Part shown: positions 23,783 through 33,183 of the stretch, one piece after another
Layout: every line of letters begins with the position of its first letter
Numbering within the stretch: position 1 is the stretch's first letter
Assembly: GCF_001592965.1 (NCBI RefSeq)
Contig: NZ_LRPC01000028.1
Coordinates: 992,001-1,056,000, forward strand
Origin: Roseivirga spongicola
Lineage (GTDB): Bacteria > Bacteroidota > Bacteroidia > Cytophagales > Cyclobacteriaceae
Length of the DNA: 64,000 nucleotides
Direction of reading: 5' to 3'
Position numbers and translations under genes: made by a program
Notes under the pieces: generated by a model
Told to the model about the DNA's origin: nothing
The model's database searches: none
What the model saw: only the letters and a program-made list of their open reading frames with translations

Positions 23783-26700
23783 ATGAAAAAGACTCTTTTA
23801 TTATTTAGTCTAATCTTAACCACTGCCGCCTTTGGGCAAACTGAAATTACTTCAGAAAAGCTCTCGGGGTTACGGCTAAGAAATATTGGCCCTGCTGCCA
23901 TGAGTGGCCGAGTGGTAGATTTGGCTGTCAACGAAAACGATCCTTTCACTTATTACATAGCCACGGCCACTGGTGGAGTATGGAAAACCACCAACAATGG
24001 TGTTACTTCAGAACCAGTGTTTGAAAACGAAAACACTCATTCTGTTGGGGCTATTGCATTGCATCAAAAACACACCAATATTCTTTGGGTAGGAACTGGA
24101 GAGCGTGCCAATAGACAAAGTTCTTCTTGGGGAGATGGTATTTACAAGTCTCACGATGAAGGTAAAACTTGGCAACATATGGGCCTTAAAGATTCTCACC
24201 ATATTGGCAGAATTGCCCTTCACCCTACCGACACCAACACGGTTTACGTTGCGGCAATGGGTCACCTTTGGGGACCAAACAATGAAAGAGGTCTTTACAA
24301 AACCACTGATGGTGGTGAGACTTGGGAAAGAATCATTTATGTAAATGATGATACTGGGGTTGTTGATGTAGCGCTAGATCCGCAGAACCCAAATATCGTT
24401 TACGCAGCTACCTACCAGAGAAGAAGAACACCATTCGGTTTCGATGGTGGCGGACCTGGCTCTGGCTTGCACAAGTCTACAGATGGTGGAAAAACCTGGA
24501 AAGAATTAAGAACTGGCCTTCCTGAAGGCAATTACGGTAGAATAGGTATTTCAATCTTCAGAGCAGATCCGAACATCGTTTACGCATCTGTTGAGCAAGG
24601 TTTTCAATACAATGCTTCTACGGCATACAACGAAAGAAGAGCTGGGCTATACCGCTCAAAGGATAAAGGTGAAACTTGGGAGTTCATGAGCGACTGGAAT
24701 CCTCGTCCTATGTACGCCAGTCAGCCTTTAGTAGACCCAAGCGATGCTTCTAGAATCTACATGATGAACCAGTACAGCTATTCGTCTGATTCTGGTAGAA
24801 CTTTCCGTCCGGCAAGACAATCACTACATGGTGATGATAGAATTTTCTGGGTAAACCCTAAAAACTCTCGCCATGTAATGAAAGGCGATGATGGTGGCTT
24901 GGGAATCTCTTATGACAGAGGCGTTACCTGGCTTTACATCACTAACCTACCTGTTTCTCAATACTATAGAGTTGCTGTAGACATGGCTAAGCCGTACAAC
25001 GTTTATGGTGGTTTGCAAGATAACGGTAGCTGGGTTGGCCCAAGTGAAACCTACAGAACCAATGGAATTCTTAACGAGGATTGGAAAAAACTAGGTGGTG
25101 GAGATGGTTTCTTGAACCTACCACATATGACTGACGAAGACATAGTATATACTGAGTCTCAATACTTAGGCCTAACTAAGTTGAATATGAAAAACGGGCA
25201 AAGTCAGTCGATCAGACCAGGAGATCCTACTGGACATATTGGTGCTAGAAGAAATTGGGATGCTTGGGGGCCTGGAACACCAGAGCCAGAGTTAGGTAAC
25301 GCTATGGAACCTGCTAACTGGGATGGTCCATTCTTTTTGAGCTATCACGATCCAAACACTATTTACTCAGGTACAGAGCAACTTTGGAAAAGTACCGATG
25401 GTGGTGCTACTTGGAAAAGCTTAGGCAACCTCACTACTCGCGTTAACAGAAGAGACTTAACTATTATGGGTCAAAAGGCGGATACTTCAACTGCTTCTTT
25501 AGATGATGGTATTCCTTACTGGCCAACACTTACTGCAGTAGCAGAAGATAGATTCATACAAGGCCACTTATACGTGGGTACAGACGATGGGCTTGTTCAG
25601 GTTTCTGAAGATGATGGTAAAACGTGGACAAACGTAACTAGCAAATTGCCAGGCCTTCCTGCAGATTCATGGGTGAACACTTTCGAGGTTTCTTCTCATA
25701 CTGCCGGAACTGCCTATGTAGCCATAAACAACTACAGAAATAACGATTTCAACAATTACGTTTACCGAACAACCAATGGAGGTAAAACTTGGGAGTCTGT
25801 TGCTGGAGATTTACCTGCCGACAGAGTAGCAAGAACACTTAGAGAAGACCCTAAGAACCCTAACGTACTTTATTTAGGTACCGAACTTGGCTTATTTGTG
25901 AGTTTCAACAAAGGAAAAAACTGGGTTGAACTGAAGAACAATATGCCTACCCTACCATTCAATGACTTGGTTATTCACCCGCGAGATAATGATTTAGTAT
26001 TGGCTACACATGGTAGAGGTGTTTGGATTCTAGACAATATCAGTGCACTTCAAGAAATCGGAGATCAATACCACCAGAGGTTCGCTCTATTTAGTATTGC
26101 AGATGCCGAAATGATAGACAGAAACATTAGCGGAGCGCATACTGGAGATATGTACTACAGAGGTGAAAACCCAGCTGTTGGTGCTATGATCGACTATTAT
26201 GTACGTGAAGATGTAGATGCTGATAAGTTAAAACTTACCATCCATGATACAGACGGTAATGAGCTAGCAACATTAAGAACAGATGCCAAAGCTGGTATTC
26301 ACAGAACCTATTGGAACTTCCGTGGCCCAGATTTTAAACCAATGAATCAGAACCCAGACAACAACAGAAGAGGTGGTTTCAGAGGTTTTGGCCTAGGAGG
26401 AACTCCTATCCTTCCTGGCGTATACGTTGCTCGTTTGACATATGAAGACAAAGTAATTGAGCAAACCTTTAAGGTGAAAAACGACCCTCGCTTAGAAGTA
26501 AATATAGACGCTCAAAGAGCCTGGAAAGAGTCTTTGATGGGTGTTGGAGAAGTTTACGAAATGGTAGTAGACGAAATGCTGCCTGCGCAAAAAATGGGAT
26601 GGCACCTAGATAAGCTGAACAAGGAAAAAGTAGAGTATAACGAGGAAGCCGCAGAAGCTATTGAAGACCTTAACAGCAAATACAGCGAGCTAATGAGCCG

Positions 26701-26887
26701 TGTAAGATCTGTTTACTTTGAGGCCAGTGGCTGGATAGGCCCTCTTTCAGGCGACCAAAAGGCACAGTTGGACTTCTTTAAAACTATGTTACCTAAGCTA
26801 AGACAAGAAACCAATCAGGTAATGAAAACAGCGATACCAAAACTTAACAGAGGTTTGAGTAGAGCAAATAGATATACCGCTAACTAA
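23783..26887 (+). CDS. Secreted BNR/sortilin-like beta-propeller protein
   Basis: A 1034-aa protein with signal peptide MKKTLLLFSLILTTAAFGQ (ATG at 23783). Many Asp-box motifs of the type S.D.G.TW occur (SHDEGKTWQ, TTDGGETWE, STDGGKTWK, SKDKGETWE, STDGGATWK, SEDDGKTWT, TTNGGKTWE), spread over about residues 50-760; they define two seven-bladed propellers as in the sortilin/VPS10 superfamily. The C-terminal part (about 780-1034) has a beta-sandwich region and a helical end. Such proteins are often labelled glycosyl hydrolase, but no catalytic residues are evident. It sits 10 bp before the S10 peptidase gene. Confidence 0.88.
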   Translation: MKKTLLLFSLILTTAAFGQTEITSEKLSGLRLRNIGPAAMSGRVVDLAVNENDPFTYYIATATGGVWKTTNNGVTSEPVFENENTHSVGAIALHQKHTNILWVGTGERANRQSSSWGDGIYKSHDEGKTWQHMGLKDSHHIGRIALHPTDTNTVYVAAMGHLWGPNNERGLYKTTDGGETWERIIYVNDDTGVVDVALDPQNPNIVYAATYQRRRTPFGFDGGGPGSGLHKSTDGGKTWKELRTGLPEGNYGRIGISIFRADPNIVYASVEQGFQYNASTAYNERRAGLYRSKDKGETWEFMSDWNPRPMYASQPLVDPSDASRIYMMNQYSYSSDSGRTFRPARQSLHGDDRIFWVNPKNSRHVMKGDDGGLGISYDRGVTWLYITNLPVSQYYRVAVDMAKPYNVYGGLQDNGSWVGPSETYRTNGILNEDWKKLGGGDGFLNLPHMTDEDIVYTESQYLGLTKLNMKNGQSQSIRPGDPTGHIGARRNWDAWGPGTPEPELGNAMEPANWDGPFFLSYHDPNTIYSGTEQLWKSTDGGATWKSLGNLTTRVNRRDLTIMGQKADTSTASLDDGIPYWPTLTAVAEDRFIQGHLYVGTDDGLVQVSEDDGKTWTNVTSKLPGLPADSWVNTFEVSSHTAGTAYVAINNYRNNDFNNYVYRTTNGGKTWESVAGDLPADRVARTLREDPKNPNVLYLGTELGLFVSFNKGKNWVELKNNMPTLPFNDLVIHPRDNDLVLATHGRGVWILDNISALQEIGDQYHQRFALFSIADAEMIDRNISGAHTGDMYYRGENPAVGAMIDYYVREDVDADKLKLTIHDTDGNELATLRTDAKAGIHRTYWNFRGPDFKPMNQNPDNNRRGGFRGFGLGGTPILPGVYVARLTYEDKVIEQTFKVKNDPRLEVNIDAQRAWKESLMGVGEVYEMVVDEMLPAQKMGWHLDKLNKEKVEYNEEAAEAIEDLNSKYSELMSRVRSVYFEASGWIGPLSGDQKAQLDFFKTMLPKLRQETNQVMKTAIPKLNRGLSRANRYTAN

Positions 26888-26897
26888 TTGATGACAA

Positions 26898-28388
26898 ATG
26901 AAGAACACTAAACTATGGACAACAGCAGTATTATTACTGCTTAGCGTTTTTGCTTTTGCACAAAGTGAACGGAGTAGACAAATACCAGTAGAGTCTGCGG
27001 TGGTTACTCAACATGAAGTAACCATAAAAGGGAAGAAAGTGCCCTACAAAGCTACTGCTGGCACTCAACCCGTTTGGGATAATTCTGGTAAGCCAGTGGC
27101 TACGCTTTTCTATACTTTCTATGAAAGATCTGACGTAAACAACAGAGATAAGCGACCGTTGGTCATTAGCTTTAATGGTGGCCCTGGTTCTGCCTCTGTT
27201 TGGATGCACATTGCTTATACAGGACCAAAAATCCTCAAGATTGATGATGAAGGCTACCCAGTTATGCCTTACGGCATCAAAGACAACCCACATTCAATTT
27301 TAGATGTGGCCGATATTGTTTTTGTAAATCCAGTGAATACGGGTTATTCAAGAATTGTTGATCCTGAAGCTGACAGACGTCAGTTTTTTGGAGTGAACCA
27401 AGACATTCGCTACTTAGCTGAGTGGATTAACACTTTCGTTTCTAGAAACAACCGATGGAATTCTCCGAAGTACTTGATTGGCGAAAGTTATGGTACTACC
27501 AGAGTTTCTGGCCTTTCATTAGAGCTTCAGAATAGCCAGTGGATGTTCTTGAATGGAGTAATTTTAGTCTCTCCTACTGAATTGGGAATTGAAAGAGGCG
27601 GACCTGTTGAAATGGCTAACCGATTGCCATATTTCACAGCAGCCGCTTGGTATCACAAACAGTTACCAGCCGACTTACAGAGCAAAGACCTCTTAGATGT
27701 ACTTGAAGAGTCAGAAGCTTATACACAAAATGAGCTTTTGCCAATGCTGGCCAAAGGTTGGTTGGCCACCGATGCTGAAAAGAATGAGGCCATCCGTATG
27801 TTTGCCAGATACTCAGGTTTAGACGAAGAAGTAATCCGTCAGCATAACCTAGATGTACCTGAGAATTTCTTCTGGAAAGATCTTTTGAGACATGAAGGAT
27901 ATACAGTAGGCAGATTGGACTCGAGATACAAAGGAATTGATAGAATGGAAGCTGGAATGAGCCCTGACTATAATTCTGAGCTAGACTCTTGGTTGCACTC
28001 CTTCACCCCTGCTATTAACTATTACTTCCCGAATGTTCTCAATTACAAGACCGATGTGAAGTACAATATGTTCGGTCCTGTAAACCCTTGGGATAGAAGT
28101 GGCGACAGAACTGGTGAAAACTTACGCCAAGCTATGGCCATGAACCCATATTTGCATGTTATGACCCAATCTGGATATTACGATGGTGCTACCACTTACT
28201 ACAATGCTAAGTACAATATGTGGCACATGGATCCAAGTGGTAGGCTAAAAGACAGAATGAGCTTTAAAGGCTACAGAAGTGGCCACATGATGTATCTAAG
28301 AGCTGAAGATTTGGCAAACGCCAATGACGATATCCGTGAGTTTATATTAAATAGCCTTCCGGCTGAAGGAACTCCGGCTAAGTATTAG
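26898..28388 (+). CDS. Secreted S10-family serine carboxypeptidase
   Basis: A 496-aa secreted peptidase with signal peptide MKNTKLWTTAVLLLLSVFAFAQ. The S10 motifs are present: the oxyanion motif FNGGPGSASVW (92-102), nucleophile GESYG with Ser near 197, the Asp in the region YYDGATTY, and the His in SGHMMYL (about 475). It removes C-terminal residues from peptides, probably in the periplasm or outside. The propeller gene lies 10 bp upstream; the two probably act on extracellular protein. Followed by a strong terminator. Confidence 0.92.
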   Translation: MKNTKLWTTAVLLLLSVFAFAQSERSRQIPVESAVVTQHEVTIKGKKVPYKATAGTQPVWDNSGKPVATLFYTFYERSDVNNRDKRPLVISFNGGPGSASVWMHIAYTGPKILKIDDEGYPVMPYGIKDNPHSILDVADIVFVNPVNTGYSRIVDPEADRRQFFGVNQDIRYLAEWINTFVSRNNRWNSPKYLIGESYGTTRVSGLSLELQNSQWMFLNGVILVSPTELGIERGGPVEMANRLPYFTAAAWYHKQLPADLQSKDLLDVLEESEAYTQNELLPMLAKGWLATDAEKNEAIRMFARYSGLDEEVIRQHNLDVPENFFWKDLLRHEGYTVGRLDSRYKGIDRMEAGMSPDYNSELDSWLHSFTPAINYYFPNVLNYKTDVKYNMFGPVNPWDRSGDRTGENLRQAMAMNPYLHVMTQSGYYDGATTYYNAKYNMWHMDPSGRLKDRMSFKGYRSGHMMYLRAEDLANANDDIREFILNSLPAEGTPAKY

Positions 28389-28411
28389 TTGATCGGTTAA
28401 TCGGTTAAATG
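28388..28411. repeat. Octamer tract (GTTAATCG-like, three units)
   Basis: GTTGATCG, GTTAATCG, GTTAAATG, starting at the last base of the S10 stop codon. The same unit types occur at 51961-51984 in the trpC-trpF spacer, in another order. Confidence 0.7.
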
Positions 28412-28420
28412 GAATTCAGG

Positions 28421-28445
28421 AAAGGAGCTTCGGCTCCTTTTTTTA
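28421..28445 (+). terminator. Terminator of the propeller/S10 operon
   Basis: AAAGGAGC-TTCG-GCTCCTTT is an 8-bp stem with a TTCG tetraloop, continued by TTTTT. Confidence 0.92.
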
Positions 28446-28579
28446 TTCATCACCTTTTTAAAAGCCATTTAAACCATAGGCTGAACTCAGAAACCGATTA
28501 AGCTCAATTTTCAACTCTTACTTCTCTAAACCCTTAAATTTCAAATCAAAAAGCAACAAAACTCGAACCTCAATAACCA

Positions 28580-29398
28580 TTGATCAAAGCACTCACTAGC
28601 TCCCTACAACAGAATAAAGAGGAAAAAGAAAAGTACCGTTGGGCAACTGCGGCTACACTTATAGTACTGTTCATCATCGGTTCAGTAATGAATGTTCCCT
28701 TTAGCCGTGAAGTAACCAGACTCAACATTGAAGCAGGTAAAGCTGACTCCACTATGAGTCTAGACCTTCTTTCACACCTTACTCAAGTAGGCATAAGCAG
28801 TCTGATATTGGGAGCTATTCTGGTTTTCATAGGCATTTCAATTTCGTCAAATACTAATCTAGGTGCACCAGTCTTAGCAAGGCTTTTCTCCGGAAAACCG
28901 ATGAGTGAACTCGTTAAGGTTAAAGATGTGCTCTCAAGTATAGCTTTAGCTTCTCTGGTTTCAGTGATTCTATTAGGGCTTTTCGAGCTACAAAAGAGCT
29001 TCTACCCAGTAGACCACCTGATGGATAGACCTGACAAACCATTTTATGTACTAGTCTCATTTTCTGCTGGCATCACGGAAGAGATTATGTTCAGACTAGG
29101 GTTGATGTCGCTGTTGGTTGCTGTTTTTCAGTTCTTCAAAAAAAACACCTCCCCTTCCCCCAAAAGCATCTGGATAGCCATCATAATTTCTTCTATCTTC
29201 TTTGGGCTAATCCATCTTCCATTGTCTAAAAACTTTGTAGAACTAAAAGCCTTTAGCATAGCTGTTACAATGATTGGTAACCTGATAACCGGCATCACCT
29301 TTGGCTATATTTTCTGGCGAAAGGGACTACTTATTGCTATTCTTTCGCACATAGTTTTCGATTTGATTTTCCACGTTGTAGGCTCTCCTTACGCATAG
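28580..29398 (+). CDS. CPBP-family intramembrane metalloprotease
   Basis: A 272-aa membrane protein with about seven spans. The CPBP/Abi catalytic motifs are present: EEIMFR (about 170-175), FGLIHLP (about 211-217) and a later HIVFDLIF (about 253-260). These Glu and His residues form the metal site. CPBP proteases process membrane proteins, for example in bacteriocin immunity or prenylation-like pathways. The start is a TTG at 28580; the next Met lies inside the first span. Monocistronic. Confidence 0.85.
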   Translation: MIKALTSSLQQNKEEKEKYRWATAATLIVLFIIGSVMNVPFSREVTRLNIEAGKADSTMSLDLLSHLTQVGISSLILGAILVFIGISISSNTNLGAPVLARLFSGKPMSELVKVKDVLSSIALASLVSVILLGLFELQKSFYPVDHLMDRPDKPFYVLVSFSAGITEEIMFRLGLMSLLVAVFQFFKKNTSPSPKSIWIAIIISSIFFGLIHLPLSKNFVELKAFSIAVTMIGNLITGITFGYIFWRKGLLIAILSHIVFDLIFHVVGSPYA

Positions 29399-29896
29399 TA
29401 TCCGAGAGAATCACCCAGCACAACCAGCATAACATTACACTCCTTGTATTTGCAACGATTTAGATTTTAAAGCATTCAAAGAACAACAGCATGGCACTCT
29501 AATAACTTACTCAGAAGGGTTAGAAAAGCTGAAGAAAGTACTCAAATTCTTATAGAAAGAAAGAACAGCCAGAGGTTACTCGAAAGATGTCTAGGGCTGG
29601 TAGTTTGGGAGGCCTCGAAGTAACTAAAATCATTAACTAGAAACCTATCTGGCAATAAAAACAACCAGCCCTTTTAAGCAAGGAGAAAGTCATTTATACA
29701 AAAGGTCCAGTGATAATTACTTCTCTTAAATTTAGAACAAGGGAAAAGCTTCTTTAAACTTGATTTATCTTTCTTAAACAGATAAAAGAATGTGTATATT
29801 TTGATCAGACACTAATATCGTATAGACTGGAAATTATCTACTTTATTAGTATTACTAAAAAAACTGCCTCTTACTAATTAAAGCACACACTTTGCC
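29399..29896. other. Intergenic region, possible gene remnant
   Basis: About 500 bp with no intact gene. At about 29450-29550 one frame reads FKAFKEQQHGTLITYSEGL and then a stop, which looks protein-like; continuing sense after a frame change suggests a decayed gene. No family could be named. Confidence 0.35.
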
Positions 29897-30490
29897 ATGA
29901 AATTTACTTTGACCCTCACATTATTTTTTTTAATAGTAACAAGCGTAAATGGTCAAGAGTCTAAAAAGTACATGAAGCTGAAAAGAAAGCTCCAATACCA
30001 AGAAGGGTATATTGTCTCAAAAGATTCGATAAAGGTTGAAGGTCTTATCAAAGACCAAATCATGAATGAAAATAAGAAGTTTTCTAAAGTAACATTCGTG
30101 CAGAAAGATGGTACAAAGGCAAGCTACTTTCCTAACGAGGTAAGAGGTTTTGGGTATTCCATGTATAGATATGTTTCTGACAGCTCATCCTTTTATGAAA
30201 TATTAAGCAAAACAAAAAAGATTGGTATTTATAGAAAGTTAACGAGCACTTTTTGGACGACTCCTTCTCCTTTCGGTACGCCTGACGCCATTCACACATC
30301 CACCCTAGAAAATCTGTATGTAAAGAGAGATAGTGAATCAACTTTTAAACTCGTTAGGAGGAGAAACTTCATAGAGGACTTCTCGGAATACTTCAAGGAC
30401 TGTCCTGAAATAGTAGAAAAGATTACCACAAAAGAATATACGCACAAGGACATTAAAAAAATAGTTAGTCTTTATAATAGGTGTAAATAG
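29897..30490 (+). CDS. Secreted hypothetical protein
   Basis: A 197-aa protein with signal peptide MKFTLTLTLFFLIVTSVNGQ. The body is basic, with strands such as GYIVSKDSIKVEGLI and FSKVTFVQKDGTKASYFPNE, a pattern common in Bacteroidota secreted proteins of unknown role. A DCPEIVEKI stretch and a final Cys close it. A+T content is higher than in the neighbours. No domain named. Confidence 0.6.
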   Translation: MKFTLTLTLFFLIVTSVNGQESKKYMKLKRKLQYQEGYIVSKDSIKVEGLIKDQIMNENKKFSKVTFVQKDGTKASYFPNEVRGFGYSMYRYVSDSSSFYEILSKTKKIGIYRKLTSTFWTTPSPFGTPDAIHTSTLENLYVKRDSESTFKLVRRRNFIEDFSEYFKDCPEIVEKITTKEYTHKDIKKIVSLYNRCK

Positions 30491-30566
30491 AGCTAATAGT
30501 GAACTCCCTAATCTGTGAAGTTTTAAACAAAGAATATCTAATAATCATGTTGTAATTTTTAATGTA

Positions 30567-31043
30567 ATGAGTAACACCAAGCCTAGATTCAGGAATATTT
30601 TTCTAGCCATATTTAGTGCCATAGCGCTAGTACTCATCTTGGATTTTGCCTTGTCAGGCAAGGTGATAAACGCTCAGGTAGCAGGAGTTCAGAGTGAATA
30701 TCAGCAGTATTACAATGCCGCTCAGAATTATCACTACTCCTATATGGTATTTACTGAAGAACATGCCTTCCCCGTTTCGGAAAGCTTTGCCGAAACAGTC
30801 GAAAAAGGAGATTCTGTAGAGTTTTCGGTCTCCATTCTGTTCAATCAAGTAAACTGGTATCGTATGAGTGGTGATAACAATCGATCGGTCTACTCCCTCA
30901 GGTTGATGGCTGGATTGGTAGCTCCATTGCTAGCTTTAATAGTCTTCTTTATAGCCTATCGCTTCAAGCGAAATCTGAGCACATTAATATTTGTACTACA
31001 GGCCATACTACTAGCAGATTTGATTTTGACTATAATTTATTAA
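30567..31043 (+). CDS. Hypothetical membrane protein with three spans
   Basis: A 158-aa protein. One span lies at about residues 10-30 (IFLAIFSAIALVLILDF), an outer domain at about 35-108 (with SYMVFTEEHAFPVSESFAE), and two spans at 112-130 and 138-156. The layout resembles small Bacteroidota membrane proteins of unknown role. Stands between other orphan genes; no link to function. Confidence 0.6.
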   Translation: MSNTKPRFRNIFLAIFSAIALVLILDFALSGKVINAQVAGVQSEYQQYYNAAQNYHYSYMVFTEEHAFPVSESFAETVEKGDSVEFSVSILFNQVNWYRMSGDNNRSVYSLRLMAGLVAPLLALIVFFIAYRFKRNLSTLIFVLQAILLADLILTIIY

Positions 31044-31268
31044 GCCATTACTTTTGAATTGGTCTGTGAACAACATTTTGCTTATCAGGTATTAATTGCT
31101 CACTTACCTCATTCAAAAAAGCTGTAGCCAAGTATTACTTTCCTTACTATGAAAAGTATACCTGACACTTCAATAGTTTTCACATCAATCACTATTCTTT
31201 TTTGTAGAAAATTCAGATTTTGATAACTGAATCAGAAGTTTTATTCCACCTTCATTTAGACTAAAAAG

Positions 31269-32507
31269 ATGCTTAAAAAGCCTTTTCTATTTATTTTCGC
31301 GCTTACGCTCTTAACCCTTAGTTCTTGTCATTTCGGAAGAATGATTCGCTATGGAACTGAAGATATAACCGACCACAAGATCTTTCCTAAAACGGAGATT
31401 CAGTCACCTCCAGAAAAGCATCCGTACAAAATTAAAGACGAAAAAGCCCTTTTCGATGATTATACAGTTCCTCAAACGGATCAAACATTGGAAGATTTTC
31501 TATTGGAAACCAAGACTACGGCCTTCCTAATAATAAGAAACGACTCGATTCTATATGAACAATATTTTAGAGACTACGAACCTAGTGACGTTTCTAACAT
31601 ATTCTCTGTAAGCAAGTCTGTTACTTCACTACTCATAGGTATTGCAATAGATCAGGGCTACATAAATAGTGTAAACGATAAAGTAACCAAATACCTGCCG
31701 GAACTAGCCGAAAAGAATTCTGATTTCAACCAATTAACCATACTCGATTTATTAAACATGAGGTCTGGCTTAGATTTTAGTGAATCTTACAAAAGCCCAT
31801 TTTCAGAGGTAGCTAGACTGTATTACGGTAAAAACCAATTAAAGCAAATTCAAAAGCTTGAGTTTTCTAGCTCTCCAGGAGAAGTTCATGAATACCAGAG
31901 TGTTTCTACTTCCATTTTAGGTATGGTGATTGAAAAGGCTACAGGAAAGGCTTTGGGTAAATATCTCGAAACAACAGTTTGGCAACCTATGGGTATGGAA
32001 TTCGATGCCAGTTGGAGTGTTGACGATAAAAAAAACCAAAGTACTAAAGCCTTTTGCTGTTTGAATACAACCGCTCGTGACTTAGCAAAAATAGGCAGTC
32101 TGTACCTTAAGCACGGAAATTGGAACGGAAAACAGATTGTCTCTGAAAAGTGGGTATCTAGCACAGTTACACCTAATCTAGACAACGATTGTTACCAATA
32201 TCAATGGTATAATACCGAACGAAAAGGCTACAAATATCAAGGAGAGTACTTGAAAGACTCTTTGGCCGTAGTAGCCTTAGCGGAAAATTTGGGCCTTAAA
32301 ACATACGAACCAGTTTATGAGTATGTTCCTTCAGAAGAAAAAGACCTCTGGGGCTTGCACTATTGTTCTAACTATTATTACGGTTTGGGTGTTAATGGGC
32401 AGTACCTATTAGTAGATCCAAGCAAAGATTTGGTGTTTGTTAGGTTGGGTGAAAAGTTTGACGCCAACTATCTCATGCTTATCAATAGTCTGAGAAGTTA
32501 TTTATAA
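31269..32507 (+). CDS. Lipoprotein serine hydrolase, beta-lactamase class C fold
   Basis: A 412-aa protein with a lipobox (LTLLTLSSC, Cys at about 18). Active-site motif SVSK (about 116-119, in IFSVSKSVTSLL) and an EYQSVSTSILG stretch for the Tyr motif (about 216) are present; a GLGVNGQYLLV strand takes the third position. It resembles 6-aminohexanoate-dimer hydrolase/esterase-type members. It is a second member of the same superfamily as the protein at 184-1326, but with a different anchor. Substrate unknown. Confidence 0.87.
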   Translation: MLKKPFLFIFALTLLTLSSCHFGRMIRYGTEDITDHKIFPKTEIQSPPEKHPYKIKDEKALFDDYTVPQTDQTLEDFLLETKTTAFLIIRNDSILYEQYFRDYEPSDVSNIFSVSKSVTSLLIGIAIDQGYINSVNDKVTKYLPELAEKNSDFNQLTILDLLNMRSGLDFSESYKSPFSEVARLYYGKNQLKQIQKLEFSSSPGEVHEYQSVSTSILGMVIEKATGKALGKYLETTVWQPMGMEFDASWSVDDKKNQSTKAFCCLNTTARDLAKIGSLYLKHGNWNGKQIVSEKWVSSTVTPNLDNDCYQYQWYNTERKGYKYQGEYLKDSLAVVALAENLGLKTYEPVYEYVPSEEKDLWGLHYCSNYYYGLGVNGQYLLVDPSKDLVFVRLGEKFDANYLMLINSLRSYL

Positions 32508-32592
32508 GAAAAGAGATCTCCCCAAAGGTAAAATTCAAGCAAGAAATCGAGTAATAGGCAAACCTTAGTCTCTATCTTGTCATTGTTTAGAC

Positions 32593-32620
32593 TAAAAAAG
32601 GCTGTCATTTCTGACAGCCT
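32593..32620 (-). terminator. Terminator of the STAS-like gene
   Basis: On the minus strand AGGCTGTCA and TGACAGCCT form a 9-bp stem with a 4-nt loop, followed by TTTTTTAG. Lies 8 bp after the stop at 32628. Confidence 0.88.
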
Positions 32621-32627
32621 CAATTCA

Positions 32628-32990
32628 TTACTCAGCCAACCACTTCAAAGCCGTTTCATCGTCTATAAACAGGCGTATTTCTCTATAACCTGCGTTCAGA
32701 CAATAATTCTCCCACTGCTTGTATCCGTTTACATCATCTCTCACTATCAACGCACGTTTGTAAACAGAAGACAATCCAAGCTGAGTTAGCTCTTGAGAAA
32801 GGTTACTCATATCTCGTTCATCGGCCTTTAGGTATGCTCCACGCAAGTCAGTTAACACTCTCTTCAACCCATGCTGACTTGCCTTCTTCCCTACTTCCTC
32901 AAAATACCTTTGGGCGATTTCTTTAGTAAGATCTCCTTCAATTCTTCCAGAAATCATATTTAGTTCCTCAACCACTTCAACCTCAAACAT
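32628..32990 (-). CDS. STAS/SpoIIAA-like protein
   Basis: A 120-aa cytosolic protein with an alpha/beta pattern: IEGDLTKEIAQRYFEEVG, then GLKRVLTDLRGAYLKAD and a later RALIVRDDVNGYKQWENY. This layout fits the SpoIIAA-like/STAS-like family found in Bacteroidota. No phosphorylatable Ser in the classic place can be named. It has its own consensus promoter and terminator, so it is monocistronic. Confidence 0.65.
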   Translation of the reverse strand: MFEVEVVEELNMISGRIEGDLTKEIAQRYFEEVGKKASQHGLKRVLTDLRGAYLKADERDMSNLSQELTQLGLSSVYKRALIVRDDVNGYKQWENYCLNAGYREIRLFIDDETALKWLAE

Positions 32991-33016
32991 CCAGCCCCTC
33001 CTTTCAAAAGCGGATG

Positions 33017-33047
33017 CAAAGGTAATGACTAAACTTATAGAAACAAA
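33017..33047 (-). promoter_or_regulatory. Bacteroidota-type promoter of the STAS-like gene
   Basis: On the minus strand TTTG (33044-33047) and TACCTTTG (33017-33024) are separated by exactly 19 nt, a full consensus match. The start site would be about 20 nt before the ATG at 32990. Confidence 0.85.
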
Positions 33048-33183
33048 TCTTACCTACAGAATACCAGATAGTTACACTTAATTCTGCACGCAGCGTTTGC
33101 ATAAAAAATTAAACAGAACTAAGTATAACTGATATAAGTAGAATAAACCGCTATTCTACCCATCTATAAAATAAATCCAAAGT

